Positions 9,158 to 18,497 are shown, counted from the first letter of the stretch. The stretch is DNA of 64,000 bases from an uncultured Methanomicrobiales archaeon (GCA_949320185.1 CASGHK010000043.1:26609-90608), one strand, 5' to 3'. Notes: a model not told the origin generated them from the sequence alone. Numbers and translations are program-made.

Positions 9158-9588
9158 CGGAAGGCCGCCGCTGATAGGAGCTCCTTACCAGCGCTCAAGA
9201 TCCGCTCGATCGCCTCCGCGGGCCGGTCGACGCGGAGGATCAGCACGGCGCCGGCGGGCCCGCTATAGGCGTAGCTGTACTCGATGTTGATCCCGGTGTC
9301 GCCCAGCATCGAGGCCACCTCGTAGAGGCCCCCTGGCTCGTCGCGCATCCGGACGGCGATCACGTCCGTGAATGCGACGTTGAAACCGTCCTCCGTAAGC
9401 CGTGCATGAGCCTTTTCGGGCTTATCGACGAGCGCCCGGACGACGCCGAAACCGCTCGCCTCGGCGATCGAGAATGCGAAGATGTTGACGCGCTCCTCCT
9501 CGAGCGCGTGGGCGATCGCGGCCAGTCGGCCGGGGCGGTTCTCGGAGAAGACCGAGATCTGCCGGATGATAAACTCGTCTGGTGTCAT
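9154..9588 (-). CDS. tandem ACT-domain protein
   Basis: A 144-residue protein made of two ACT domains in tandem: residues about 6-70 (IRQISVFSENRPGRLAAIAH) and 75-140 (IAVRMRDEPGGLYEVASMLG). ACT domains bind amino acids and related ligands and signal to a partner enzyme. It is the last gene of the paaK-paaK-ACT operon, overlapping the stop of the upstream ligase by one base (TGATG). Its position suggests it senses an aromatic amino acid or aryl acid for the two ligases (inference). Its end overlaps the convergent hexulose-phosphate synthase gene by four bases. Confidence 0.88.
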   Translation of the reverse strand: MTPDEFIIRQISVFSENRPGRLAAIAHALEEERVNIFAFSIAEASGFGVVRALVDKPEKAHARLTEDGFNVAFTDVIAVRMRDEPGGLYEVASMLGDTGINIEYSYAYSGPAGAVLILRVDRPAEAIERILSAGKELLSAAAFR

Positions 9589-10889
9589 CAGAGCACCCTC
9601 TTATCAATCACACGTTTTGCCTTGCCTTCGAACCGCGGCAGCGAGCCGGGCTCGACGAGCTCAACCCGCACCGCGACGTTCAGCACGCTCTTGAGCCGGT
9701 CGGCGACCCGGCGCTGGATCGCCATCAGGTCCGCGATCTTGTCCGAAAAGGCCTCTTTTCGGACCTCCACCCGCACGAGCATGTCGTCGAGCGCCCCCTT
9801 CCGGTCGACCTCGATCTGGAAGTGCTCCCCCACCTCGGAGAGGCCGAGCAGGACATGCTCTATCTGGCTCGGGAAGACGTTGATGCCGCGGATGATCAGC
9901 ATGTCGTCGACCCGGCCCGTGATGCGTTCGATCCGCGGATGGGCCCTCCCGCAGCTGCACTCGCCGTCCTTCACGGAGCTGACGTCTCCGATCCGGTACC
10001 GGCAGATCGGCAGGGCCTCCTTCTGGAGCATCGTCAGCACCAGCTCGCCCCGCTCTCCGGGAGCGAGCGACTCGCCCGTCTCGGGGTCGATCACTTCGAC
10101 CAGCGCGAGGTCGCGCCAGATGTGTACGCCGCGCTGATCAGCGCACTCGGTGAACATCGGCCCCGAGAGCTCGCTGGTGCCGTAAATATCGTACGCTCGA
10201 ATACCGAGCCAGTCCTGGACGTGACGCCGCATCTCCTCGGTCCACGGCTCGGCACCCAGGATGCCGGCCCGGAGCGAGGTGTCGCGCCCCAGATGAATCC
10301 CCATTCGCTCCGCCACCTCGCCGATATGGAGGAGGTACGACGGAGTACAGCAGATCGCGGTCGCGCCGAGGTCCTGCATCAGCTCGATCTGTCGCTCGGT
10401 GTTTCCCACCGAGGTCGGCAGCACGGTGGCGCCGATCCGTTCGGCCCCATAATGGAGCCCGAGCCCCCCGGTGAACAGCCCGTAGCCGTAACTCACCTGG
10501 ATGACGTCGCCGCGCGTGAGCCCGATCGAGGTGAGGGCCCTGGCCAGGGACTCGGTCCAGAGTTCGATGTCCTTCTCCGTGTACCCGACCACGGTCGGTT
10601 TGCCGGTGGTGCCGGAGGAGACGTGGTATCGGACCAGTTCCTCGTGGGGCACCGTGAAGAGACGGTCCGGGTAGTTGTCGCGCAGGTCTCCCTTGAACAT
10701 GAACGGGAGCTTCTGGACGTCCTCGAGCGAGCGGATGTCGTCCGGGTGGACCCCGGACTCTCGCATCCGGGCGTGGTAGAACGGGGAGAAGGCGTAGAGA
10801 CGGTAGGCGAGGGTCTTGAGCAGGCGATACTGGAGCCGGTCGAGCTCAGGGGCCGGCATCTCCTCGAATCGGGGGTTCCAGTGACTCAT
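9588..10889 (-). CDS. paaK: phenylacetate-CoA ligase (copy 1)
   Basis: A 433-residue adenylate-forming ligase that converts phenylacetate or related aryl acids, CoA and ATP to the aryl-acetyl-CoA. It shows the nucleotide loop SSGTTGKPTVVGY (about residues 91-103), YDIYGTSELSGP, the GRVDDMLIIRGINVFPSQIE hinge and a C-terminal domain ending PGSLPRFEGKAKRVID. In methanogens such ligases let the cell reuse exogenous aryl acids through reversed indolepyruvate ferredoxin oxidoreductase to make aromatic amino acids. ATG 10889 gives a four-base ATGA overlap with the upstream paaK copy. The longer open frame to 11447 is antisense noise. Confidence 0.93.
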   Translation of the reverse strand: MSHWNPRFEEMPAPELDRLQYRLLKTLAYRLYAFSPFYHARMRESGVHPDDIRSLEDVQKLPFMFKGDLRDNYPDRLFTVPHEELVRYHVSSGTTGKPTVVGYTEKDIELWTESLARALTSIGLTRGDVIQVSYGYGLFTGGLGLHYGAERIGATVLPTSVGNTERQIELMQDLGATAICCTPSYLLHIGEVAERMGIHLGRDTSLRAGILGAEPWTEEMRRHVQDWLGIRAYDIYGTSELSGPMFTECADQRGVHIWRDLALVEVIDPETGESLAPGERGELVLTMLQKEALPICRYRIGDVSSVKDGECSCGRAHPRIERITGRVDDMLIIRGINVFPSQIEHVLLGLSEVGEHFQIEVDRKGALDDMLVRVEVRKEAFSDKIADLMAIQRRVADRLKSVLNVAVRVELVEPGSLPRFEGKAKRVIDKRVL

Positions 10890-12178
10890 ACGTTTGTCCT
10901 CCTGTCGACGACCCGACGGGCCTTCCCCTCGAACCGCGGCAGGCTGCCCGGCTCCACCAGCTGTACGGCCGTCCGGAGCTCGAGCGTGTCGCGGAGTGTC
11001 CGGACGATCTTCTGCTGGATCCGGGCGAGGTCGGCGAGTTCTCCAGAGAAGTACTGGCGCTTCACCTCGACGTGGATCGTCATCTCGTCGAGGTGGTGCT
11101 CGTTCCGGTCGACGTAGACCATGAACTGGTCGCCGACCTCGGGGAGGGCCATCAGGATATGTTCTATCTGGCTGGGGAAGACGTTGATCCCCCGGATGAT
11201 CAGCATGTCGTCGACTCGGCCCGAGAACCGGGCGATCCGGCGGGTCCTGCCGCAGGGGCAGTCGTCCTCGAGGAGCATGGTGATGTCCCCCGTTCGGTAC
11301 CGGATCAGCGGCATCGCCTCTTTCACCAGCGGCGTCACGACCAGCTCGCCCCGCTCTCCCGGCCCGAGCTGCTCGCCAGTGGCGGGGTCGATGATCTCGA
11401 CCAGGTAGCTGTCGTGCCAGATATGCAGCCCGTCCTGCTCGGGGCACTCGAACGCGACTCCGGGGCCAAAGAGCTCGGAGAGCCCGTAACTGTCGTAGGC
11501 TGTCACGCCGAGCCGGTCCTGGAGATCGTTTCGAGTCGCGTCCGACCAGGGCTCTGCCCCGAAGACCCCGACCTTAAGCGAGGGCAGGTCCGAGCCCATC
11601 TCTTCCGCCACCTCGGCGAGGTGCATCGCGTAGGACGGGGTGCAGTGGATCGCGGTCACCCCGAAGTCGTCGATCATCTCGATCTGCCGCCGGGTATTCC
11701 CCGTACCTGCAGGGAGAACGGTCATCCCGACCTTCTCGGCCCCGTAGTGGAACCCGAGCCCGCCGGTGAACATCCCCATGTTGACCGCGTTCTGGAAGAC
11801 GTCGTTCTCGGTCAGGCCGACCATGGTCAGGTTCCTGGCGATCAGGTCCGACCAGCGGTCGAGATCGCCCCGCGTATACCCGACCACCGTGGGCTTGCCG
11901 GTCGTACCGGAGGTGGTGTGGATCCGGACCACCCTGGAGAGAGGCACGGCGAAGAACCCGAAGGGGTAGCCGTCGCGCAGGTCCTGCTTCCTGGTGAACG
12001 GTAGCCTCTGCAGGTCTTCGAGCGTCCTGATATCCTCCGCCCGAACGCCCTCTTGCGCAAGGAGGTCACGGTAGAAGGGGACGTGCTGGACCCGTTCGAT
12101 CGTCTCACGCAGCCGCGAGAGCTGGAGGTGCTCCAGCTCGTCTGGCCGCATCGTCTCATGCCTCTCGTCCCAGAACAT
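10886..12178 (-). CDS. paaK: phenylacetate-CoA ligase (copy 2, first gene of operon)
   Basis: A 430-residue paralogue of the next gene with the same motifs: TSGTTGKPTVVGY, YDSYGLSELFGPG and GRVDDMLIIRGINVFPSQIE. The N-terminus MFWDERHETMRPDEL is the usual start of archaeal PaaK proteins and fixes the start at 12178. Two tandem copies that have diverged throughout suggest different aryl acids, for example phenylacetate and indoleacetate (inference). A Cys pair near the hinge (DDCPCGRT) matches SCGRA in copy 1 and is common in PaaK. The palindrome at 12237-12259 upstream probably holds the promoter. Confidence 0.93.
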   Translation of the reverse strand: MFWDERHETMRPDELEHLQLSRLRETIERVQHVPFYRDLLAQEGVRAEDIRTLEDLQRLPFTRKQDLRDGYPFGFFAVPLSRVVRIHTTSGTTGKPTVVGYTRGDLDRWSDLIARNLTMVGLTENDVFQNAVNMGMFTGGLGFHYGAEKVGMTVLPAGTGNTRRQIEMIDDFGVTAIHCTPSYAMHLAEVAEEMGSDLPSLKVGVFGAEPWSDATRNDLQDRLGVTAYDSYGLSELFGPGVAFECPEQDGLHIWHDSYLVEIIDPATGEQLGPGERGELVVTPLVKEAMPLIRYRTGDITMLLEDDCPCGRTRRIARFSGRVDDMLIIRGINVFPSQIEHILMALPEVGDQFMVYVDRNEHHLDEMTIHVEVKRQYFSGELADLARIQQKIVRTLRDTLELRTAVQLVEPGSLPRFEGKARRVVDRRTNV

Positions 12179-12236
12179 ATCCCGATGGCAAAGGGAGATG
12201 GGTCTCCCCTCGCGCTCTCCGTCGGAACTATTTGCT

Positions 12237-12259
12237 CCGTGTTAACATTAAGCACACGG
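12237..12259 (-). promoter_or_regulatory. palindromic promoter/operator of the paaK operon
   Basis: A perfect 6-bp inverted repeat CCGTGT...ACACGG encloses an AT-rich core that reads CTTAATGTTAA on the minus strand, a plausible TATA element. It lies 58 bases upstream of the first paaK start and directly behind the AMP phosphorylase stop. A dimeric repressor bound here would cover the TATA box. The regulator is unknown. Confidence 0.45.
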
Positions 12260-12263
12260 CCGG

Positions 12264-13787
12264 TCAGAGGCGATACTCGGTCGGCACCCGGTCGAGGAGC
12301 ATCCCCTCGACCAGGACCGGCATCAGGCGCCGCCCCTCCTCGACGGCGAGCTTCAGCCGCCACGCTCGGTCCGCGTAGATCGTGAAGATCGGAGCGCCCC
12401 TGTCCACCCGCTCGCCGGGTTTCGCATGCAGCCGGATCCCGGCTCCGTGGTCCTGCGGTGCCCCGGCGAGGCGGGCAAGCGAGACGAGCGAACGGTTGTT
12501 GAGCTCCACGACGTACCCCGACTCCGGGGCGTTCACCACGTGCATGTGAGACCCGAGCGGGATCGACTCCGCTGTTACCGTAGGATCGCCACCCTGAACA
12601 TGGATGATCTGCCGCATCTTCTCGAGAGCCTTACCCGAACGGAGGATCTCCTCGGCCATCAGGTATCCCTGGTCCCGGGGGGCCTTGCCGGCCATCTCGA
12701 AGATGATCCCGGCGAGCGAGAGGGACTTCTGGACCAGGGACTGGGGTTCGGTGGCACCCTCAAGCACGGCGAGGGCCTCCTGGACCTCGAGCGCCGGGCC
12801 GATCGTATGGCCGACCGGGGCGTCCCCGTAGGTGATCGCGCACTCGACGCGCATCTTGAGCCGTTCACCCAGTTCGATGAACTCGCGGGCGAGTTTTCGT
12901 CCCTCGGCGATATCCGGGATCTTCGTCGTGCGGCCGACCGGGATGTCGATCATGACCAGATTCGCCCCGACGGCGTACTTCTTCGCCATCACGGACGCGA
13001 GCATCTGGCCGCGCGCGTCGATCTTGAACGGGTACTCAACGATAATGATCCGATCGTCGGCCGGCGCGATGTTGGTCGAGCCGCCCCAGACGATCACCCC
13101 TCCGACCTTCTCGGTCATGGTCTGGACCTCTTCCGCCGAGAACTCCACCGGGGCGAGGACCTCCATCAGGTCTGCCGTGCCGGCTGCACCCGTGATGGCC
13201 CGCGACGAGGTCTTGGGGATCTTCAGGCCGGCGGCGGCGACGATCGGTACGATAAGGAGGGAGATCTTGTTGCCGGGGACACCCCCGATCGAGTGCTTAT
13301 CGACGATGGGCCGACTTGAGAACTTGAGCTGGTTACCCGTCTCGACCATGGCGAGGGTGAGGTGCTCGACCTCGTCCATGTCCATGCCGTTGATGTAATT
13401 GGCCGTGACGTAGGCAGAGAGCTCGGGCAGGGAGAGCGACTCGTTGACGATGTCCCGGACGATCGCCCGCGTCTCCTCGGCGTTCAATCTCTCGTTGTTC
13501 ATCTTCTTCTTGATGAACTCGATCGAGGCGGGCTTCGGAGCCTCCCAGACCTCGACGTCGGCCCCGTCGTTTACAGAGAGAGCCCGGCTCGTCAGCCCGT
13601 ACAGGCCGATCGTCCCCGGTTCGATCAGCGTGCCGGTGGTGTCGATAAGTGCCGAGACCGTTGACCCGGTTGCGTGGTTCTTGACCTGGAGACGGGCACC
13701 CTCGACGACCCCGATGCTGCGCGCATCGCCCTTGTTGAGAAGGACACCGCTATCGGCGATGTCCAGGATCTTGGAAATGAGCTTCAT
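12264..13787 (-). CDS. deoA: AMP phosphorylase
   Basis: A 507-residue member of the archaeal AMP phosphorylase branch of the thymidine phosphorylase family. It cleaves AMP (and CMP/UMP) with phosphate to base and ribose-1,5-bisphosphate, the first step of the archaeal nucleotide salvage route that ends in type III RuBisCO. The N-terminal extension of about 80 residues typical of the archaeal enzyme is present. The phosphorylase core follows, with [20 protein letters not shown] (about residues 170-189), [18 protein letters not shown] and the C-terminal domain with GDPTV. The next pathway genes (R15P isomerase, RuBisCO) are not in the window. The start at 13787 gives [10 protein letters not shown]. 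Confidence 0.93.
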   Translation of the reverse strand: MKLISKILDIADSGVLLNKGDARSIGVVEGARLQVKNHATGSTVSALIDTTGTLIEPGTIGLYGLTSRALSVNDGADVEVWEAPKPASIEFIKKKMNNERLNAEETRAIVRDIVNESLSLPELSAYVTANYINGMDMDEVEHLTLAMVETGNQLKFSSRPIVDKHSIGGVPGNKISLLIVPIVAAAGLKIPKTSSRAITGAAGTADLMEVLAPVEFSAEEVQTMTEKVGGVIVWGGSTNIAPADDRIIIVEYPFKIDARGQMLASVMAKKYAVGANLVMIDIPVGRTTKIPDIAEGRKLAREFIELGERLKMRVECAITYGDAPVGHTIGPALEVQEALAVLEGATEPQSLVQKSLSLAGIIFEMAGKAPRDQGYLMAEEILRSGKALEKMRQIIHVQGGDPTVTAESIPLGSHMHVVNAPESGYVVELNNRSLVSLARLAGAPQDHGAGIRLHAKPGERVDRGAPIFTIYADRAWRLKLAVEEGRRLMPVLVEGMLLDRVPTEYRL

Positions 13788-13927
13788 GATCTGACCATCC
13801 GTATTCCGGCCTTTTACAGGGCCGGTCCTCTTCTCCGGCGAGGCGATGAGAGGTGGGGGTGGGACTGATAAAAAGACGACGTATCGGGGACAAGGGCTTT
13901 ATCCCCCGGTCGACGACCTATCTACGA

Positions 13928-14383
13928 ATGCGATCGGCCCTCATCTGCACGGTGTTGCTTCTCGTCCTCGTCGGAGGAGCGACCGCGGCGGATGTGAACC
14001 GCTACAGTTACATCTCGTTCGACAAGGTCACGATAACCCTCTCGGGAGAACAGGCGACGGTGGTGGCGGAGTACCGGATCGATGCGGGGATACGCCCCCT
14101 GGTTGCGATCTTCGGTCGGGGTGACCTTCACCATAAGGTGCGGCGTGTCATGAACTTCGAGGATGCGAAGGTGGTCTCGCTCAGCCTCGATCGAGCCGAA
14201 CTCCTGGTCGAGAAGGCATCGATGGACTATGGCGAGGGGTCGTTCTGGTTCCCGTCCCACGAGTTCGGGGTGACGGTCCCCTCTCTCGTCGTCTCGAGTC
14301 CGCAGAACACGCGCACTCTCAACCAGACCGCCTCTTTTCCACGCGGGATGGGTTACTTCGGCGTGAGCCCGTCGTCGGCCTGA
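13928..14383 (+). CDS. small secreted protein of unknown function
   Basis: A 151-residue protein with a clear signal peptide (MRSALICTVLLLVLVGGATAADV; cleavage probably after ATA or TAA). The mature part looks like a beta-rich domain (VTITLSGEQATVVAEYRID, then LVAIFGRGDLHHKVRRVMNF) with no cysteines. I do not recognise a family. Its 3' end overlaps the convergent acyltransferase by 31 bases, which is long enough to make the last ten residues doubtful. ATG 13928 was chosen because the signal peptide starts there; an upstream in-frame start at 13853 would add a charged leader. Confidence 0.6.
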   Translation: MRSALICTVLLLVLVGGATAADVNRYSYISFDKVTITLSGEQATVVAEYRIDAGIRPLVAIFGRGDLHHKVRRVMNFEDAKVVSLSLDRAELLVEKASMDYGEGSFWFPSHEFGVTVPSLVVSSPQNTRTLNQTASFPRGMGYFGVSPSSA

Positions 14384-15021
14384 CCCGGTGCGAGAGTCCG
14401 GACCAATCGGGCGGGGTTCCCGACGACCACACAGTCTCCCTCAGGGAACGAGCGGGTGACGACCGAGCCGGCACCGACGATCGTCCGCGGCCCGAGGTGA
14501 ACGCCGGGCAGGATCATGGCATTCATCCCGATCCAGCAGGCTTCGCCGATCACCACTTCCTGTCCAGGCAGGTGTCGGTTCAGATCGGTCGGGTCGTGGT
14601 TTGCCGTGATGATCCCGACGTTGGACGCGATCCAGGTCCCCTTTCCGATCCGGATCGGCGCGGCGAAGTTCTGGAAGTACTTCCCGCTCATCTCGTTGAA
14701 CATGTTGATGTCGTCGGGATCGAACTCGAGGTTCCGGGAGATCGAGACGGTGTTCAGGGGGGAGACGGGCCAGCTGATGTTCCGGTTGAAGCCCAGGATC
14801 TTCTGGAACAGGATCCCACGCAGGACCCATTTCCAGCCGACCGTCGAGTCGTCGAAGTAGATACCCACCAGTCGCTTCCGGTCGAAGAAGATGCCCCCCA
14901 CAGCCCTGAAAGCGGGTACAAAAAGGGAGAAGAGCCTCTGGTTCAAGGTGCGCGAGGCCGTAGGCCTTCCCCCCTCTCCAGCGGTCACGGGGCCAGTGCC
15001 AGTACCGGACGGCTGCGTCAT
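14353..15021 (-). CDS. hexapeptide-repeat O-acyltransferase
   Basis: A 222-residue left-handed beta-helix acyltransferase of the maltose/galactoside O-acetyltransferase type. Hexapeptide turns are visible from APIRIGKGTWIASNVGI (about residues 119-135) through VVIGEACWIGMNAMILPGV to TIVGAGSVVTRSFP and VVGNPARLV. The catalytic His is probably in ITANHDPTDL. It is the last gene of a three-gene sugar cluster (4-epimerase, NDP-sugar dehydrogenase, acyltransferase) and lies five bases after the dehydrogenase stop. The likely role is O-acetylation of a cell-surface sugar (inference). Confidence 0.85.
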   Translation of the reverse strand: MTQPSGTGTGPVTAGEGGRPTASRTLNQRLFSLFVPAFRAVGGIFFDRKRLVGIYFDDSTVGWKWVLRGILFQKILGFNRNISWPVSPLNTVSISRNLEFDPDDINMFNEMSGKYFQNFAAPIRIGKGTWIASNVGIITANHDPTDLNRHLPGQEVVIGEACWIGMNAMILPGVHLGPRTIVGAGSVVTRSFPEGDCVVVGNPARLVRTLAPGQADDGLTPK

Positions 15022-15026
15022 GCGAG

Positions 15027-16277
15027 TCAGAGTTTTCGGTACTGGATCGTGGGGTCGAGCTCCTTCCAGCGGGAGTGGACACCCTTGACATCAATGATCA
15101 CCGGCGTGCCCTTGCTGACCCGGCGCGCGTCCTCGAGCGTGAGGTCTCTGAACTGGTCGTGTGGGACGTTGATGATGATGCAGTCCGCCTCGATCGAGAG
15201 GTCGGAGAGCGGGTGGACGTTGAAACGGGCGACCTCCTCGGTGGTGAGGAGCGGGTCGTAGCCGTAGACCTCGGCGTGGAACTCTTTGAGCTCCTGGATC
15301 ATCTCGTGGGACGGACTCTCTCGCGTGTCGGGGACATTCTCCTTGTAGGTGAGCCCCAGGATCACGACACGCGAACCCCGGATCACCTTGCCGGCTTCGT
15401 TCATCCCCTTGATCGCGAGTTCGGCCACGTGCTTGGGCATGTGGTCGTTGATCGAACGACCGGCGAGGATCACCTGCGGGTGGTACCCAAGCTCCTCGGC
15501 GCGATAGACAAGGTAGTACGGGTCGACAGGGATGCAGTGTCCGCCGACGAGGCCCGGCCGGTAGGGGTGGAAGTTCCACTTGGTCCCTGCAGCGTCGAGT
15601 ACGGCCTGAGTATCGAGGCCCATCCGGGAGAAGATCAGCGAGAGCTCGTTCATCAGCGCGATGTTGAGATCACGCTGGATGTTCTCGATCACCTTCGCCG
15701 CCTCGGCCGTCTTGATCGACTGGGCCCGGTAGACGTTGGTGACCAGACCGTAGAGTTCGGCGAGGATATCGGTCGTCGGCTCGTCCATGCCGGAGACGAT
15801 CTTGACGATGCGGGGCAGGACGTGCTCCTCGTCACCGGGATTGATCCGCTCGGGGGAGTACCCGATGGCGAAGTCGGTGCCGCAGACGAGCCCGGATCGC
15901 TCTTCGAGGATCGGCCGCATCACCTCCTCTGTCACACCGGGGTAGACCGTCGACTCGAGCACGACGATCGCACCCCGCTTCATATGCGTGCCGATCGTCT
16001 CCGCGGCAGCCCGTACCGGGGCGAGGTCGGGGTCTTTTGCCCGGGTGACCGGCGTCGGGACGGCGATGATCACCACGTCCGCCTCGCCGATCCGGGTCGG
16101 ATCGGCGGTTGCCTCGATCCGGTTATTCGGGGTCGACAGGATGCGGTCGAGTTTTCCCGGGTCTATGTCGTACCCGATCGTCCTGAGGTGGGACGAGAAG
16201 GCCTCTGCAAGCGGATAGCCGACGTAGCCGAGCCCGACCACGCAGACGGTTTTATCGGTCACTTTCTGGCAAACCAT
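15027..16277 (-). CDS. wecC: UDP-N-acetyl-D-mannosaminuronate-type nucleotide-sugar dehydrogenase
   Basis: A 416-residue UDP-sugar 6-dehydrogenase that oxidises the sugar C6 to a uronic acid with two NAD+. It has the Rossmann motif VVGLGYVGYPLA (about residues 13-24), the central EVMRPILEERSG and GYSPERINPGDEEH motifs of the WecC/WbpA group, and the active-site cysteine in VGGHCIPVDPYY. The substrate is probably UDP-ManNAc or UDP-GlcNAc. Start choice: ATG 16277 gives MVCQKVTDKTV, while the GTG at 16262 forms a GTGA overlap with the epimerase stop and may be the true start. Confidence 0.88.
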   Translation of the reverse strand: MVCQKVTDKTVCVVGLGYVGYPLAEAFSSHLRTIGYDIDPGKLDRILSTPNNRIEATADPTRIGEADVVIIAVPTPVTRAKDPDLAPVRAAAETIGTHMKRGAIVVLESTVYPGVTEEVMRPILEERSGLVCGTDFAIGYSPERINPGDEEHVLPRIVKIVSGMDEPTTDILAELYGLVTNVYRAQSIKTAEAAKVIENIQRDLNIALMNELSLIFSRMGLDTQAVLDAAGTKWNFHPYRPGLVGGHCIPVDPYYLVYRAEELGYHPQVILAGRSINDHMPKHVAELAIKGMNEAGKVIRGSRVVILGLTYKENVPDTRESPSHEMIQELKEFHAEVYGYDPLLTTEEVARFNVHPLSDLSIEADCIIINVPHDQFRDLTLEDARRVSKGTPVIIDVKGVHSRWKELDPTIQYRKL

Positions 16278-17173
16278 TGTATCGTCTCTGAAAGGCCCTG
16301 TTCGAGCGTGTATGCAGGGGCGTAGCCGAAGGCCGATTGCGCCCGGGTGATATCGGCGAGCGAGTCCCGCACGTCGCCGGCACGCGGTTCGTTGAAGATC
16401 GGTTCGATCCTCGTCCCGACCAGGTCCATGATCGTGTCGGCGAGGGCGAGAAGATCGATCCGCTTCTGGCAGGCGATGTTGAAGACGCCGATCGCGTCGG
16501 ACTCCGCAGCGCGGATATTGGCCTGGACCACGTCCATGACAAAGGTGAAGTCACGGGTCTGCCGGCCGTCGCCGTTGATGATGGGCGGGTCGCCGGCAAG
16601 GACCCTGGTGATGAAGTTCGGGATTACGGCGGCGTACTGGGATTTCGGGTCCTGCCGGGGCCCGAAGACGTTGAAGTACCGAAGTGCCACCGTTGGAAGA
16701 CCATAGAGCGACTCGAAGACCCGGCAGTAGTGCTCGGCGGTCAATTTGGTGACCGCGTAAGGGGACATCGGGGAGGGAGTCATCGTCTCGACCTTCGGAA
16801 GGGTCGGGGTGTCGCCGTAGACTGAGGAAGAGGAGGCGAAGACCAGTTTCCGCACACCTGCATCGCGGGCGGCGATCAACACGTTGAGAGTCCCGTCGAT
16901 GTTCACGACGTTCGAACGCGCCGGATCTTCGACCGATCGCTGGACCGAAGGGAGGGCCGCTTCATGGAAGACATAGCGAGCCCCCCGGAAGGTCTCGGCC
17001 AGGAGATCCGTATCCAGGATCGAACCACGGACGAAGTCCACGTTCAGGCCTGCGAGGTTCGTCTCACGCCCGGTGGCGAGGTCATCCAGGACAGTCACCT
17101 CGTATCGGTTCGAGAGTTCCTCAGCGAGGTTGGAGCCGATAAACCCGGCTCCGCCGGTAACCACGACCTTCAT
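16259..17173 (-). CDS. NAD-dependent UDP-sugar 4-epimerase (WbpP-like)
   Basis: A 304-residue short-chain epimerase/dehydratase. It has the cofactor motif TGGAGFIGSNL (about residues 6-16), ASSSSVYG, the catalytic pair YAVTK, and LRYFNVFGPRQDP typical of UDP-GlcNAc/UDP-glucose 4-epimerases. It is the first gene of the three-gene polysaccharide cluster and probably supplies an epimerised UDP-N-acetylhexosamine to the dehydrogenase behind it. The start at 17173 (MKVVVTGGAG) is preferred over the longer frame to 17233, whose extra 20 residues do not belong to the fold. Confidence 0.9.
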   Translation of the reverse strand: MKVVVTGGAGFIGSNLAEELSNRYEVTVLDDLATGRETNLAGLNVDFVRGSILDTDLLAETFRGARYVFHEAALPSVQRSVEDPARSNVVNIDGTLNVLIAARDAGVRKLVFASSSSVYGDTPTLPKVETMTPSPMSPYAVTKLTAEHYCRVFESLYGLPTVALRYFNVFGPRQDPKSQYAAVIPNFITRVLAGDPPIINGDGRQTRDFTFVMDVVQANIRAAESDAIGVFNIACQKRIDLLALADTIMDLVGTRIEPIFNEPRAGDVRDSLADITRAQSAFGYAPAYTLEQGLSETIQWFARK

Positions 17174-17278
17174 CCCAAACAGGTCGTCACGAGGAATATA
17201 AAAAGTATCGAGAAGAGCAGGGAGGTGCTCCATCGATCGGTGGGGAAAACTGGGACCGTCGTTGGGATGACGGCATCC

Positions 17279-17731
17279 TCAGCGTTCGAGTGCTTCGATG
17301 TGGGTTCTGGCATCGGCAGCGACAGCGGGCCGGTCGAGGAGCGCAGCGACCTTCTCAACCGCCTCCAGAACGTGAACCGAGTCCTCCAGGTAGGAGAGGA
17401 TGTCCGCGGGGAAGAGCTCGACGCCGTAGATATCGGCGAGATGAGCGCTGATCTGACGGTGGTCGAGACCGGACTCGCGGAGTTCGAGGACAGTCGCGGC
17501 GAATCGGCGTTCCGGGCACCCGCAGTGCGGGGACTTCTTGCAGTCGCAACGGAGAAAGTCGGCGATGAACTCGAGGAGCTGGTCACGGGTCGTCGGGTCG
17601 AGCCGGTCAAAGTCCAGGCGCGATGCCAGGGTATCGAGGACGACTCCGTGAAAGGCCCGGTCAGGGAGGCGAAACCCGGCGATCCGTTCGAGCCGGCGGA
17701 CCGAGCGGAGGCGAGCCTTGGCGGCGATCAC
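17279..17731 (-). CDS. conserved archaeal protein with cysteine cluster (DUF5814-like)
   Basis: A 150-residue helical protein with a compact cysteine cluster, CDCKKSPHCGCPE (about residues 62-74), that could bind zinc or an iron-sulfur centre. The rest is charged helix: VVLDTLASRLDFDRLDPTTR, then a C-terminal HLADIYGVELFPADILSYLE segment. It resembles the small archaeal proteins annotated as superfamily II helicase-associated or DUF5814, but I cannot confirm that without a search. Its start overlaps the stop of the DUF2150-like gene by four bases (ATGA), so the two are translated together. Confidence 0.6.
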   Translation of the reverse strand: MIAAKARLRSVRRLERIAGFRLPDRAFHGVVLDTLASRLDFDRLDPTTRDQLLEFIADFLRCDCKKSPHCGCPERRFAATVLELRESGLDHRQISAHLADIYGVELFPADILSYLEDSVHVLEAVEKVAALLDRPAVAADARTHIEALER

Positions 17732-18363
17732 GCCCCCTCGCCGGCCTCCTCGTCGAAGTTCTTGAGCGACTTCATCGCCTCACCCATCGTCTCGATCTCG
17801 ACGAGCCAGTCGTCGAAGAGGGTCGGGTCCTCGATGTCGTCCTTGACGTACTTGGCACAGCACGCAGCCCCGCCGATCACGGCGGCGCCGATCTCGGCGG
17901 CAACGATCAGGGTCTCATCGGAACCCTCCGCGGCAAGGGCGCGACCGCGCTTCACCAGGGTCTTGACGTCCCTGTCATAGTCACCCTCGATGAACCGCCG
18001 GCTCGCTGCGAAGAGGACGAGAAGGCTCTCCTGGACTGGGCCAACCACCTCGACGAGAGGGCCGTCCGGGAGGGGAGAGAGGACGATCGCCTCGACGTCC
18101 TCGATCTTCTTCAGGGTCTCTTCAACACTGAACCGCTCGTTCTGCCAGAGACGGATGATCTTCAGGACCGAGAGCGTGATATCCTCGGAGAAGGAGTAGA
18201 GCATGGTGACTCCCTCGGGCACGTCCTCCCCGCCATCGCCCTCGAAGTCGGCCTCCGAGAGCGACTGGAGCCAGTTGTTCCACCTCTCCTGGTTGTAAAA
18301 GATATAGAAGAGTTTCAGTGGAGCCTCCTCTGCCGCACTCTTCTTGCTGGCCTTCCGTGCCAT
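17728..18363 (-). CDS. conserved archaeal protein (DUF2150-like)
   Basis: A 211-residue soluble, acidic, mainly helical protein with no recognised catalytic motif. It opens with a Lys/Ala-rich stretch and FYIFYNQERWNNWLQSL (about residues 20-36), and carries AIVLSPLPDGP in the middle and GGAACCAKYVKDDIEDP near residue 171. It looks like the archaeal DUF2150 family. It is first in a two-gene unit with the cysteine-cluster protein. Both partners are unknown, so no function is offered. Confidence 0.6.
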   Translation of the reverse strand: MARKASKKSAAEEAPLKLFYIFYNQERWNNWLQSLSEADFEGDGGEDVPEGVTMLYSFSEDITLSVLKIIRLWQNERFSVEETLKKIEDVEAIVLSPLPDGPLVEVVGPVQESLLVLFAASRRFIEGDYDRDVKTLVKRGRALAAEGSDETLIVAAEIGAAVIGGAACCAKYVKDDIEDPTLFDDWLVEIETMGEAMKSLKNFDEEAGEGA

Positions 18364-18497
18364 TCACATACGTGTATTCGTGTCCGGATAAAGTTCTTTT
18401 CATTAAAAAGAACGCCGATTCATCGGCGAATACGGCACAAAAACGAGAAATGATTGGGAGTTACACGCGAGATGCCGGGGCGTGCACCTGCCGGATC

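Noticed and set aside
9582..12004. Long plus-strand frames (511 and 310 residues) opposite the paaK genes
   Set aside because: They mirror the two ligase genes and carry no recognisable motif; the minus-strand proteins match PaaK over full length.
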